In this document: positions 43,667 to 52,133 of the stretch, piece after piece | How the letters are laid out: each line of letters starts with the position of its first letter | Position numbering within the stretch: position 1 is the first letter of the stretch | NCBI RefSeq assembly: GCF_045689235.1 | Contig: NZ_CP136864.1 | Coordinates: 2,480,001 to 2,544,000, forward strand | Length of the DNA: 64,000 bases | Direction of reading: 5' to 3' | From: Congregibacter variabilis | Lineage (GTDB): Bacteria; Pseudomonadota; Gammaproteobacteria; Pseudomonadales; Halieaceae | Position numbers and translations under genes: made by a program | Notes under the pieces: generated by a model | Seen by the model: the letters and a program-made list of their open reading frames with translations, nothing else | Databases searched by the model: none | What the model was told of the DNA's origin: nothing

Positions 43667-45111
43667 GTACCAAAGTAAATCGACGTACCAAAATAGTCGC
43701 GACCATTGGTCCGGCCAGCGAAAGCGCAGAGTCTATCGGACAGTTGCTGGAGGCCGGAGTAGATGTATTTAGACTGAACTTCAGCCACGGCAGCATTGAG
43801 CAGCACGCGGCGGTTGCTGAACGCATTCGCAAACAATCTGCTGTCCACGGCCGCTACGTTGGCATTTTGGCCGATCTTCAGGGGCCCAAGATTCGCATCA
43901 GTAGTTTTAGCAATGGCAGCATCAAGCTCGCTGTGGGGGATCGCTTCCGGCTCGATAGCGGGATTACCGAGGACGGTGGAGACCAGCATGGTGTCAGTTT
44001 TACGTACCTCCCCATGCTAGACAGCCTCCACAGCGGAGACATTCTGCTGCTGGACGACGGTCGAATTCGCCTGCGCGTGGACGATATCGAGAAGTCCGCT
44101 GTGGACTGCACGGTGACCGTGGGTGGCAAGCTGGGCTCTCGTAAAGGCATCAACCGTCTGGGCGGCGGTATCGCAGCACCCGCACTCACGGAAAAGGACA
44201 TCGAAGACATCGCAGGCCTGGGTCGCATCGCACCGGACTACGTAGCGATCTCTTTTGTTTCCAGCTTAGAGGACATCGAACACGCCAAGTCACTCCTGGA
44301 TGCGCAGGATTTATCCGTCGCGGTGATTGCCAAAATCGAGCGCGCCGAGGTGGTTGCAGACGACGATATTCTCAATGGGATTATCAAAGCCTCGGACGGG
44401 GTCATGGTTGCCCGGGGAGATCTGGGTGTAGAGGTGGGCGATGCAGAGCTCATCGGCATCCAGAAAGACCTTATCTCGCGAGCCCGGCGCATGGATCGTC
44501 TGGTCATCACGGCTACCCAGATGATGGAGTCCATGATCAGCAGCTCCATGCCTACGCGTGCCGAAGTCTTTGATGTTGCCAATGCGGTGCTTGATGGCAC
44601 CGACGCGGTCATGCTGTCCGCAGAAACCGCCGTGGGGGAATACCCGGTAGAAGTGGTTAAAGCGATGGCCGATGCCGCGCTGGGCGCAGAGCGTCATCCG
44701 GTAGCGCGCACATCACGCTATCGTCTGGAAAGACAGTTTGCGAGCCCTCAGGAAACCATCGCCATGTCCGCGATCTACGCCGCCAACCATTACGGCAATG
44801 TGCGCGGCATTGCCTCTCTCACAGAATCGGGGACAACGCCCTTATTGATGTCGCGCCTAAGCTCAGGTCTACCAATTTTTGCGCTGTCCAACAAACCCCG
44901 TACACTGTCGCGACTGAGCTTGTGCCGGGGAGTAATTCCACTGTACTTCGACGCCAGCTCCTTCGAGCATGAGGACATTGAAGTCAGCGCCATCGAGTAT
45001 CTGCGCGACAGCGACCTTCTGTCTCAAGGCGATTCACTGTTGCTGACCCGCGGCGAAGTTATGGGTACGCCGGGCGACACCAATATTATGAAGATTCTGC
45101 CGGTGAGTTGA
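43663..45111 (+). CDS. pyk: Pyruvate kinase
   Basis: A 482-residue enzyme catalysing phosphoenolpyruvate plus ADP to pyruvate plus ATP. Conserved parts include RTKIVATIGPAS at the N-terminus, the Arg/Asn/Asp of FRLNFSHGS, the active-site Lys in VAVIAKIERAEV, MVARGDLGVEVG, and ITATQMMESMI. The B domain and C-terminal regulatory domain are both present, so the length is normal. It starts at GTG inside an overlap with the YjbR-like gene. No other glycolytic gene is adjacent. Confidence 0.95.
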   Translation: MSTKVNRRTKIVATIGPASESAESIGQLLEAGVDVFRLNFSHGSIEQHAAVAERIRKQSAVHGRYVGILADLQGPKIRISSFSNGSIKLAVGDRFRLDSGITEDGGDQHGVSFTYLPMLDSLHSGDILLLDDGRIRLRVDDIEKSAVDCTVTVGGKLGSRKGINRLGGGIAAPALTEKDIEDIAGLGRIAPDYVAISFVSSLEDIEHAKSLLDAQDLSVAVIAKIERAEVVADDDILNGIIKASDGVMVARGDLGVEVGDAELIGIQKDLISRARRMDRLVITATQMMESMISSSMPTRAEVFDVANAVLDGTDAVMLSAETAVGEYPVEVVKAMADAALGAERHPVARTSRYRLERQFASPQETIAMSAIYAANHYGNVRGIASLTESGTTPLLMSRLSSGLPIFALSNKPRTLSRLSLCRGVIPLYFDASSFEHEDIEVSAIEYLRDSDLLSQGDSLLLTRGEVMGTPGDTNIMKILPVS

Positions 45112-45122
45112 TCCCGCCATTT

Positions 45123-45161
45123 GTTGTCGACGCAAGTTGTCGACGTAAGTTGTCAAACAAA
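45123..45161. repeat. Three tandem copies of a 13-bp unit
   Basis: Between pyruvate kinase and the second receptor gene there are three direct copies of 13 bp: GTTGTCGACGCAA (45123-45135), GTTGTCGACGTAA (45136-45148), and a diverged GTTGTCAAACAAA (45149-45161). The first two contain the self-complementary GTCGAC. It lies about 60 bp upstream of the receptor start and may be a binding region or simple slippage product. Confidence 0.6.
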
Positions 45162-45223
45162 GAGATTGAAGCCAGTGACAGTTATCTTCCACCTACTTTG
45201 GCGACACGGACATCCCGATACCC

Positions 45224-47197
45224 ATGCCCTTGGATCAGCGTAGAAATCACCGCTCTTCTCTGGTTTGCGCACAGGCCGTGAACCCGCCCCTGTGCAGCGC
45301 GCTGACGCTCACATTGTGCCTCGCAATGGCCGGCGATGCCTGCGCCCAGCGTGCCGCCGAAAACGTGGTGCGCTCAGTGTCGGATGCCTTTGGTGCGAGC
45401 GTGGGCAACGAACAGATCGGACTTTATAGTATTTCCAATGTTCGAGGCTTTAGCCCCACGGCGGCGGGCAACGTTCGCGTCGAGGGCCTTTTCATTGATC
45501 GCGCTACCCGCGACTTCAGTAATCGCCTGATCGACGGCTCCACGATTCGAGCCGGTCTGGCCGCGCAGGGATACCCGCTGCCGGCGCCAACAGGCATCGT
45601 CGACTTCTCGTTGCGCCGTGTCGCGGATGAACCCACCCACAGCGTGATTGTTGAGCGCAGTGCCTACGGCGGTGCGCTGGTGGCCACCGATCTTCAGGTG
45701 CGTATACGCGATGGCCTGGAGGCAGCTTTTGGCGTCGGCTATGAGGCGCGTGAGGTCGGCGATGGCACCAACGACAAGTCCGTAAGCGCGGGCGGCAATA
45801 TACGCTATGCGCCCAGCGACATCGCCGAGCTTACGGTCTTTGCAGACTACATCGAGGAGCTTGGCAATCAGTTTTCCCAGCGCTACTTCACCGATGGCCC
45901 ATGGCTACCGCCGCGCGTGACGACCCGAAAGTTTGTCGGCCAACCATGGGTGGAGTTTAAAGGGCCACGCTACAACGCCGGGCTGCTTGCCAACTATCGT
46001 CCGGGCAACTGGGATTATCGCCTGGGCGTATTCCGCTCCAGCCGCGAACGTGACATCCAATCCGCGCAGCTCTATTTGGAGGTTCAACCAGACGGATCAG
46101 CGCGTCGCCAATCAGCACTAGGGCCGCCCACCACGCTGGAGTCGGACTCTCTCGAGGCACGCGCGACTCGATACATATTGGAGGGTAATCGCCAGCATAG
46201 CCTCACCGTAAACCTGCGCGCCCTTCAGCGATATCGCGACTACGGGGGCACTGTCGGTATAGACCTTGGCCCCGGCAACATAGACGAACCGGTGTTCTAC
46301 GATAAGCCCGAGGTCGAATTTGGAGAACTCACCCGCGAGTCCGTGGAGCAGTTTACGCTGGGGCTGAGCTATGACCTCCAATGGGAGAACATTGGACAAC
46401 TGAACCTTGGAGTGCAACAAGCCGACTATACGCGCAACGTGCAGTCCCCTGACGGCCAAACAGTCTCCGTTGAAGAGAACCCGCTCCTGTATAACGTCAC
46501 GGCCAACGCGCGTTTAGGCGAGCGTCTCGTTGCCTATGGAGGCATCGTGAGGGGCTTCGAGGAAAGTCCCGTGGCCCCCTCCAGCGCCACTAACCAAAAC
46601 GAAGCTCCACCAGCGGCACAGACCCAGCAAATCGACGCCGGTCTGCGCCTGGCGGCAGGCAAACTGACGGCTGTCGCGGGCGTTTTTGAGATTGAAAAAC
46701 CTTTTTTCGGCCTCGACGAAAACCGCTTCTTCGGCGAACAGGGCATGCAGGTTAATCGCGGCGTAGAACTCTCGCTGGCAGGCCCGGTAACCGATGCCCT
46801 ACAGCTGGTTGTGGGAACCGTGCTCTATGACATTGGCCTCAGCGGTGATGCTGTGGACGCGGGCCGCTTAGCGGACAGTCCCGTGGGCGCGATCACCCGA
46901 TCAACAACCGTCAACCTGGACTACCGGCCCGCCTGGGCGCCGGGCTGGTCCTTCGACCTTGGCCTTACCAGCCGCGGCGAACAGAACGGCGACGCGCAGG
47001 GCCTGGTCAAGATCGAGCCGCGCACGCTCCTTGATCTTGGCTTACGCCGCCAGTTTTCCTTGGCCTCTAACGATGTGGTAATCCGAGGTCGACTGACAAA
47101 TGTGTTTGACGAGTTTGGCTGGGACGCCAGCTCTACCAACGACCTTCGCTACGTCGCGCCGCGGGCATTCTCGCTTTCTCTGCGCATGGATATCTGA
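45224..47197 (+). CDS. Atypical TonB-dependent receptor-like outer-membrane protein
   Basis: A 657-residue protein with a signal peptide ending near residue 40 (DACAQ). It has a plug-like N-terminal region (VRVEGLFIDRATRDFSNRLIDG, about residues 80-101) followed by many amphipathic strands and a barrel end NDLRYVAPRAFSLSLRMDI. Unlike the receptor at 35502 it shows no clear TonB box (E-T/V-V-V-T-A type) and a short, divergent plug without the RGPQGTLYG segment. It is probably an import or secretion porin of the receptor fold whose TonB dependence is uncertain. It is a single gene preceded by 13-bp tandem repeats. No substrate gene is adjacent. Confidence 0.75.
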   Translation: MPLDQRRNHRSSLVCAQAVNPPLCSALTLTLCLAMAGDACAQRAAENVVRSVSDAFGASVGNEQIGLYSISNVRGFSPTAAGNVRVEGLFIDRATRDFSNRLIDGSTIRAGLAAQGYPLPAPTGIVDFSLRRVADEPTHSVIVERSAYGGALVATDLQVRIRDGLEAAFGVGYEAREVGDGTNDKSVSAGGNIRYAPSDIAELTVFADYIEELGNQFSQRYFTDGPWLPPRVTTRKFVGQPWVEFKGPRYNAGLLANYRPGNWDYRLGVFRSSRERDIQSAQLYLEVQPDGSARRQSALGPPTTLESDSLEARATRYILEGNRQHSLTVNLRALQRYRDYGGTVGIDLGPGNIDEPVFYDKPEVEFGELTRESVEQFTLGLSYDLQWENIGQLNLGVQQADYTRNVQSPDGQTVSVEENPLLYNVTANARLGERLVAYGGIVRGFEESPVAPSSATNQNEAPPAAQTQQIDAGLRLAAGKLTAVAGVFEIEKPFFGLDENRFFGEQGMQVNRGVELSLAGPVTDALQLVVGTVLYDIGLSGDAVDAGRLADSPVGAITRSTTVNLDYRPAWAPGWSFDLGLTSRGEQNGDAQGLVKIEPRTLLDLGLRRQFSLASNDVVIRGRLTNVFDEFGWDASSTNDLRYVAPRAFSLSLRMDI

Positions 47198-47340
47198 CTA
47201 GACCATCAAGCTTGTCGTGCTTCAACCAGCTCGATCGGTTGGGAAAGGGACTTCGCTCCGAAGACCACTTTCGCCTATTTTGAGACGCTCTCAGTCTTCT
47301 GAGTTACCCTAAGTCCGTCAATAATGATCGGAGAGTCGCA

Positions 47341-47805
47341 ATGAACTGGGACGCCATAAGTGCTACCGCGGAGGTGCTTGGGGCACTAGCGGTTATTGTG
47401 ACACTGATTTATCTGGCAGTGCAGCTGAGGCAACAGAATACAGTTACCAAAGCACAAATTGAGCAGCAACGAGCCGATTCCGTCATTCAGCTTGTCGGCG
47501 TACTTAGTGCCACGGAGAACCGCGCTCTGTACACACAAGTGGTGATGGACAGCAGTCTCACATCTGCCGATTTATCCGAGGAGGAGAATGTACATCTCAG
47601 GATAATTGTGTCTCCAATTAGAGCGAATTTTGAGAATACGTATCGACAGTTTCAGTCAGGATACATTTCGAAAGAATTTTACGATGAGGTTTCCAAGCAG
47701 CTCTACTTAATCCATGGCCCATTAATCCTAAGATTTAACATGCCTTTAACCACCGGATTTAGAGCAGAGCTTGTAAGGATCATAGAGAACGGTGTCTCAA
47801 AGTAG
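47341..47805 (+). CDS. Small membrane-anchored hypothetical protein (family member 2)
   Basis: A 154-residue protein with an N-terminal helix (about residues 10-29, EVLGALAVIVTLIYLAVQLR) and a soluble helical domain with Gln/Glu-rich sequence. It shares plan and length with the product at 15976-16446. The name and role of the family are unknown to me. The start has GGAGAG upstream. The base composition here and of the following gene is slightly more AT-rich than elsewhere. Confidence 0.65.
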   Translation: MNWDAISATAEVLGALAVIVTLIYLAVQLRQQNTVTKAQIEQQRADSVIQLVGVLSATENRALYTQVVMDSSLTSADLSEEENVHLRIIVSPIRANFENTYRQFQSGYISKEFYDEVSKQLYLIHGPLILRFNMPLTTGFRAELVRIIENGVSK

Positions 47806-47880
47806 GCGGCGGCCTATGTGAACCTGCTGTTTCGAGTTTCTTCTTGGAAGCCAAAACACGCTCGATTTAAGTGATCAACT

Positions 47881-48303
47881 ATGGATATAAGATTTCAGCA
47901 AGGTGGCCTCACGAGCTCACAGCAGGCCGTTATTACCGAGGGGTTTCGTACTCACGCAGTGCATCGGCAAGCACCGCCTTATCAGGCGCAGAATTTAAGT
48001 TGGGTAGCAAGCGACGAACACAACGAGATCGCAGCAGCGCTCGCCGGAGAAATTGTGTGGGACTGGGTTTTTGTGGACGAACTGTGGGTCGCACCTGACC
48101 ACCGTGGTCTCGGCCTGGGCAGCAAGCTTTTAACTAGCGCAGAAGAATTCGCAAAAGAGCAGGCACTGCAAGGCATCTGGCTTTGGACACAGAGCTGGGA
48201 AGCGGAAGACTTTTATCCAAAGCTGGGGTACAGCGAATTCACACGATTCGAGAACTTCCCAAAAGGCCACACTCGAATTGGCTATCGTAAATCACTGGTT
48301 TGA
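47881..48303 (+). CDS. GNAT family N-acetyltransferase
   Basis: A 140-residue protein with motif A WVFVDELWVAPDHRGLGLGSKLLTSAEEFAKEQ (about residues 61-93), containing the R-G-L-G-x-K/G acetyl-CoA loop, and a C-terminal W-x-x-S-W, FYPKLGYSEFTRF segment. It acetylates an unknown substrate. It is preceded by a 75-bp gap and followed by a 371-bp gap before the cold-shock gene. It is a short, monodomain member of the family. Confidence 0.85.
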   Translation: MDIRFQQGGLTSSQQAVITEGFRTHAVHRQAPPYQAQNLSWVASDEHNEIAAALAGEIVWDWVFVDELWVAPDHRGLGLGSKLLTSAEEFAKEQALQGIWLWTQSWEAEDFYPKLGYSEFTRFENFPKGHTRIGYRKSLV

Positions 48304-48674
48304 TTCAGGCAGCGCATTCTCACAAGGAGTGCTACACTTTGGTTGCTGTCTTGAGCAGCAGGTTCATCCAGATAGAGACACAAGAACGAAAAGTACATAC
48401 GTTGTTGAACAAGAAATCTTACGCCACGCCCGCGCAGATCCTGCGACCGCTTATTTCCAACGCCTTACACGGCAAGGGATGTTTTCCTCTGTCGTCCTTC
48501 GGCTGCCTGGAAATAGCGTCTGCAGCTAATGCACTTGTGTGGAATAAAGAGAGTAATAAGAGTCCCTTTTCTGGTGTAAGCACTATATAAAACCGCTATA
48601 GCCAACGTTGTGATTAAGCTGAAATACGCATAGCAAGCAATGAAGGCAGCGGAGTAAATTAAAGGTAAAAAAGT
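48304..48674. other. Gap of 371 bp upstream of the cold-shock gene, no gene recognised
   Basis: No convincing coding region is seen. A 96-codon plus-strand frame starts at a TTG over the end of the acetyltransferase and has no family features. The last 120 bp are AT-rich (a TATATAAAA run at 48584-48592) and include AAAGG before the cold-shock ATG, so this is probably the promoter and long 5' leader of that gene. Long structured leaders are common for cspA-type genes; no specific cold box was identified. Confidence 0.4.
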
Positions 48675-48881
48675 ATGTCGACAGTAACCGGTACCGTAAA
48701 GTGGTTTAACGAATCCAAAGGCTTTGGCTTCATCGAGCGTGAAGGCGGCCCAGACGTTTTCGTTCACTTCAGTGCTATCAAAGGTGATGGATTTAAAACA
48801 CTGACTGATGGTCAGAAAGTGGAATTCACAGTCACGGACGGTCAAAAAGGCCCCCAAGCAGAGGACGTGGTTGCTGTCTGA
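48675..48881 (+). CDS. Cold-shock domain protein (CspA family)
   Basis: A 68-residue protein that matches the cold-shock fold throughout: TGTVKWFNESKGFGFI (RNP1 region), then PDVFVHFSAI (RNP2), and a C-terminal QKGPQAEDV. It binds single-stranded nucleic acid as an RNA chaperone. It is a single gene with its own terminator 44 bp later. Whether it is cold-induced or constitutive cannot be told from sequence. The ATG at 48675 is preceded by AAAGGTAAAAA. Confidence 0.95.
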   Translation: MSTVTGTVKWFNESKGFGFIEREGGPDVFVHFSAIKGDGFKTLTDGQKVEFTVTDGQKGPQAEDVVAV

Positions 48882-48925
48882 CAGTACTACGAACACCCCA
48901 CTGAGTTCCTAAAGACTCAGCCAGA

Positions 48926-48948
48926 AGCCCCGGAAACGGGGCTTTTTT
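48926..48948 (+). terminator. Factor-independent terminator of the cold-shock gene
   Basis: Perfect 7-bp stem (AGCCCCG and CGGGGCT) with a GAAA tetraloop, directly followed by six T residues at 48943-48948 (first T closes the stem). It lies 44 bp after the cold-shock stop and ends before the thioesterase gene. Confidence 0.9.
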
Positions 48949-48981
48949 GATGGTAAATCACGCATAGAGCAAGGGCTAATT

Positions 48982-49428
48982 ATGTCAACAGCTATGGGAC
49001 AACTCGTCAGCCAGGGTGACTGGCCGGCGGTAGAATCTCGCTTCAATGAAATGGAGTTTGTACAGCGCCTGGGCCTGGTCGTCGATCTGTCCGATCCCGA
49101 TCGACCCCGCGGCAATGTGTCCAAGATTGAGTCCTATCATCTAGGCGGCATTGGTCAGGACTTTGTTAACGGTGCGGTCACCTCCGGCGTTATCGATATT
49201 ATTCTGGGTCTGACCGGATTACGCTTTGCCGAAATGGGCTATTTCGCAACTCGCAACCTGCAGATAGACCTGACCCTGCCGGTAGAAAAAGACGGTTTTT
49301 ATGTGACCTCCCGAGCGACCAGCCGAATCGGTAAAAATCTCTTTGCAGAGGCCACAGTTTTTAATCCCGATGGCGAACCGCGGGTTCATGCAACTGGCTT
49401 GGTTCGTCTGGGCATTCGCAAAGGATAA
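48982..49428 (+). CDS. Hotdog-fold thioesterase (PaaI-like)
   Basis: A 148-residue protein of the PaaI/acyl-CoA thioesterase type. Residues about 45-80 hold HLGGIGQDFVNGAVTSGVIDIILGL, with the usual Asn/Asp and Gly residues of the hotdog active site. The later ATRNLQIDLTLPV and RATSRIGKNLFAEATVFN are strand-forming segments. It is predicted to hydrolyse acyl-CoA thioesters; the substrate is unknown. It lies between the cold-shock terminator and the M28 peptidase gene. Start ATG 48982. Confidence 0.82.
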   Translation: MSTAMGQLVSQGDWPAVESRFNEMEFVQRLGLVVDLSDPDRPRGNVSKIESYHLGGIGQDFVNGAVTSGVIDIILGLTGLRFAEMGYFATRNLQIDLTLPVEKDGFYVTSRATSRIGKNLFAEATVFNPDGEPRVHATGLVRLGIRKG

Positions 49429-49503
49429 GAACAGCCATGGGCAATCGCCTTGATGAATCAAGGCATGGCACACTATCCGTCAGTACTTTTTGGGGAATCA
49501 CCG

Positions 49504-50925
49504 ATGAACAAATTAGCCACACTCTTGCTCAAGGCTTTTCTTTGCCTCACGCCTATAGCTTTTGTAACAAATCCTGCATTTTCGCAAGACACAGACCTGG
49601 GACTTAGCAAAGGCAGCGTAGAACACGCGACAGCATTGCGCGATGCCGCGATGAAAGGCTCCATGGCCTATAACATCGTTGAGTCACTCACCACCGAGGT
49701 GGGCCCGCGGCTCGCCGGAACCGATGCCGAGGCTCGGGGACGAGACTGGGCCGTTGCCAAACTCCAGGACCTGGGTTTTAAGAACGTCCGGGTAGAGCCC
49801 TTCACCATGCAGGCCTGGGCGCGCGGGTCCGAGAGCGCCGAACTGTTAAGCCCCTATCCCCAGCCTCTGTCTCTAACGACTCTGGGAGGTTCCGTCGCCA
49901 CACCTGAGGGCGGATTAGAAGCAGACATCGTAGTGTTCCCGACGCTCACCGATCTTGAGGCCGCAGAACCCGGCAGCCTCGCAGGCAAAATTGCCTTTGT
50001 GTCCCACGCTATGCAAAAAACCCAGAATGGCTCGTCCTACGGCTTCCATGGCCGTTTGCGTCGCAGCGGCGCAAGCATCGCCGCCAGCAAAGGCGCCATC
50101 GCGATCCTTATCAGGTCCATCGGTACTGACTCCCATCGCATGCCACATACAGGTTCTATGCGCTACGACCCGGCTATCAACAAAATTCCTGCAGCGGCAC
50201 TTTCTAACCCTGATGCAGATCAGATAGAACGCATTCATGCCCGGGGCGAAACCATGCGCGTGAACCTCAACGTGCAACCCAGGCCTTTGGGCGAAGTCGA
50301 AAGTGGCAATGTCATAGTCGATATTCGCGGCACCGAATCTCCCGACGAGGTCGTGATTATCGGCGGCCATTTGGACAGCTGGGATCTTGGCACCGGTGCC
50401 ATTGATGATGGCGCAGGCGTTGCCATTGCCACTGCCGCGGCCAAACTGATCCTCGATAGTGGTAAGCGCCCAAAACGCAGTATTCGACTGATCCTTTGGG
50501 GTGCCGAAGAGGCAGGCCTGCTGGGTGGCTATGCCTACCTCGAGCGGCACAAGAAAGACTTAGACAAACAAATCATCGGTAGCGAGAGTGACTTTGGCGC
50601 TGGACGTGTTTGGCAGCTCACATCACAGGTCAGCCCAGAGGCTCAGCCCTTGGTGAACAAAATCGCCGAACTGCTAGTCCCTATCGGTATAGCACCCGGC
50701 AGTAACGATGCGCCCGGCGCAGGCCCTGATTTAACGCCCTTGGTAAAGGCGGGAATGCCGTCTTTGCGACTGCATCAAAATGGCAACGACTACTTTGATC
50801 TTCACCACACGGCAGATGATACTCTGGACAAGATCAATCCCCATGACCTTGATCAGAACGTCGCGGCTTTTGCTGTGTTTGCCTGGTTGGCGGCGGATAC
50901 AGAGCTGCGCTTTAAAACGCCCTGA
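49504..50925 (+). CDS. M28 family zinc aminopeptidase, exported
   Basis: A 473-residue protein with a signal peptide (hydrophobic core ATLLLKAFLCLTPIAFV, cleavage near AFSQ). After an inserted PA-like domain (about residues 100-230) comes the M28 catalytic part with GGHLDSWDLGTGAIDDGAG (His and Asp zinc ligands near residues 285-295) and IRLILWGAEEAGLLGG (Glu ligands). It is a periplasmic or secreted di-zinc aminopeptidase. The ATG at 49504 starts the signal peptide; an upstream frame to 49450 would add a non-signal leader. It converges closely on the thiolase gene (5-bp gap). Confidence 0.9.
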   Translation: MNKLATLLLKAFLCLTPIAFVTNPAFSQDTDLGLSKGSVEHATALRDAAMKGSMAYNIVESLTTEVGPRLAGTDAEARGRDWAVAKLQDLGFKNVRVEPFTMQAWARGSESAELLSPYPQPLSLTTLGGSVATPEGGLEADIVVFPTLTDLEAAEPGSLAGKIAFVSHAMQKTQNGSSYGFHGRLRRSGASIAASKGAIAILIRSIGTDSHRMPHTGSMRYDPAINKIPAAALSNPDADQIERIHARGETMRVNLNVQPRPLGEVESGNVIVDIRGTESPDEVVIIGGHLDSWDLGTGAIDDGAGVAIATAAAKLILDSGKRPKRSIRLILWGAEEAGLLGGYAYLERHKKDLDKQIIGSESDFGAGRVWQLTSQVSPEAQPLVNKIAELLVPIGIAPGSNDAPGAGPDLTPLVKAGMPSLRLHQNGNDYFDLHHTADDTLDKINPHDLDQNVAAFAVFAWLAADTELRFKTP

Positions 50926-50930
50926 ACATA

Positions 50931-52133
50931 TCAGCAGTCCCTATCGATTAACAAAGCACTTCCTGAACCGGCCGCACCTGCGGCCGCAACCACCCCCCGA
51001 CGAAGACCCCGGCGCTCCAGCTCATCCAACAGTGTGAGCGCCATAATGGGACCCGTAGCGCCCATAGGATGTCCCAGCGCGATAACACCGCCGTTGACAT
51101 TCAGGCGCTCGGGATCCAGTTTCAGCTCTCGCTCGGCCATCACACTGGTGGCCGCAAACGCCTCATGAATTTCGAATAAGTCGACATCCTGGCTTGTCAG
51201 GCCCTGACGCTGCAGCAAGGCCTTGGTGGCTTCTACACAACCGGTAAGTACCTGCAGTGGATCGGCACCCACGGTGACGCTTCCGGCGATTCTAGCTCTT
51301 GGTTTTATGGATAAACGGCGTCCCTGCTGTCGGCTTCCCAAAAGCAGCACACTTGCAGCATCGGCCATAGCAGGGGAGTTACCGGCGGTGTGCACGTGTT
51401 CAATGTTTGAGAGCTGAGGATTTGCAGCCAATTGATAATCATCGACCCCCGCCTCCCCCAGACGCGCAAAGGCAGGAGAAAGCGCAGCAAGACTCTCTGG
51501 CGTCGTGTCATCGCGGATACACTCATCGCGATCTGCAACACCGCCGGCTGTATGAATAGGCAAGATCGATTGGGCAAAATAGCCGGCGTCGCGCGCGGCG
51601 GCGGCGCGCTGCTGACTCTGTAAAGCCACTGCATCAACTTCTGCGCGGGTCAGCCCAAGACGACTGGCAATGAGATCGGCGCCACTGCCCATCATGAGCA
51701 CTTTGCAGCGAAACGCGAACTCAGGATCCGTAAAAATTCGTGCAGCATCCCCGAGCATAGGTACCCGGGACATCATTTCAACCCCGCCGGCGATTACGCA
51801 GTCTGCTGCACCGCCATTGATCTTCAGGGCGCCCAGGGCAATGGCATCAACGCCAGATGAGCAGTAACGGCTCACGGTAATTCCCGGCACGCTGTCCGGC
51901 CAGCCGGCATACAGGGTAGAGGCCTTGGCAATATTGCCAGCCTGTTCGCCATGCTGGGTGACGCAACCAAGAATCACGTCTTCGACATCTTCCGGCTTAA
52001 GACCACTGCGCTCGCACAGTCCCGCATAGAGCTGCTTTAGCAATGCATGGGGCGTCAGCTCATGTAATACGCCATCATCCCGCGCCCGACCTCGCGGACT
52101 CCTCAGCCCGGTATAGATCAGCGCATCATTCAT
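50931..52133 (-). CDS. Thiolase (acetyl-CoA acetyltransferase-like) lacking the second catalytic cysteine
   Basis: A 400-residue thiolase. The nucleophilic Cys-91 is in SRYCSSGVDAI, with EIHEAFA and the NVNGGVIALGHPMGATG motif present. The C-terminal C-x-G-G-G-x-G motif, whose Cys acts as the second base in normal thiolases, reads A-G-A-A-G-S-G (Ala-385), confirmed in the DNA. It may still act in thiolysis of a modified substrate or be altered in reaction. It is the last gene of the operon behind an SCP2-type thiolase (4-bp overlap), and converges on the M28 peptidase gene. Degradative 3-ketoacyl-CoA thiolysis is the likely role. Confidence 0.85.
   Translation of the reverse strand: MNDALIYTGLRSPRGRARDDGVLHELTPHALLKQLYAGLCERSGLKPEDVEDVILGCVTQHGEQAGNIAKASTLYAGWPDSVPGITVSRYCSSGVDAIALGALKINGGAADCVIAGGVEMMSRVPMLGDAARIFTDPEFAFRCKVLMMGSGADLIASRLGLTRAEVDAVALQSQQRAAAARDAGYFAQSILPIHTAGGVADRDECIRDDTTPESLAALSPAFARLGEAGVDDYQLAANPQLSNIEHVHTAGNSPAMADAASVLLLGSRQQGRRLSIKPRARIAGSVTVGADPLQVLTGCVEATKALLQRQGLTSQDVDLFEIHEAFAATSVMAERELKLDPERLNVNGGVIALGHPMGATGPIMALTLLDELERRGLRRGVVAAAGAAGSGSALLIDRDC

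Noticed and set aside
48300..48590. 96-codon plus-strand frame in the cold-shock upstream gap
   Set aside because: It begins at a TTG with no ribosome binding site and shows no conserved pattern; it is more likely leader DNA.
48465..48896. 143-codon minus-strand frame covering the cold-shock gene
   Set aside because: It is opposite the unmistakable cold-shock gene and resembles random translation with many aromatic residues.
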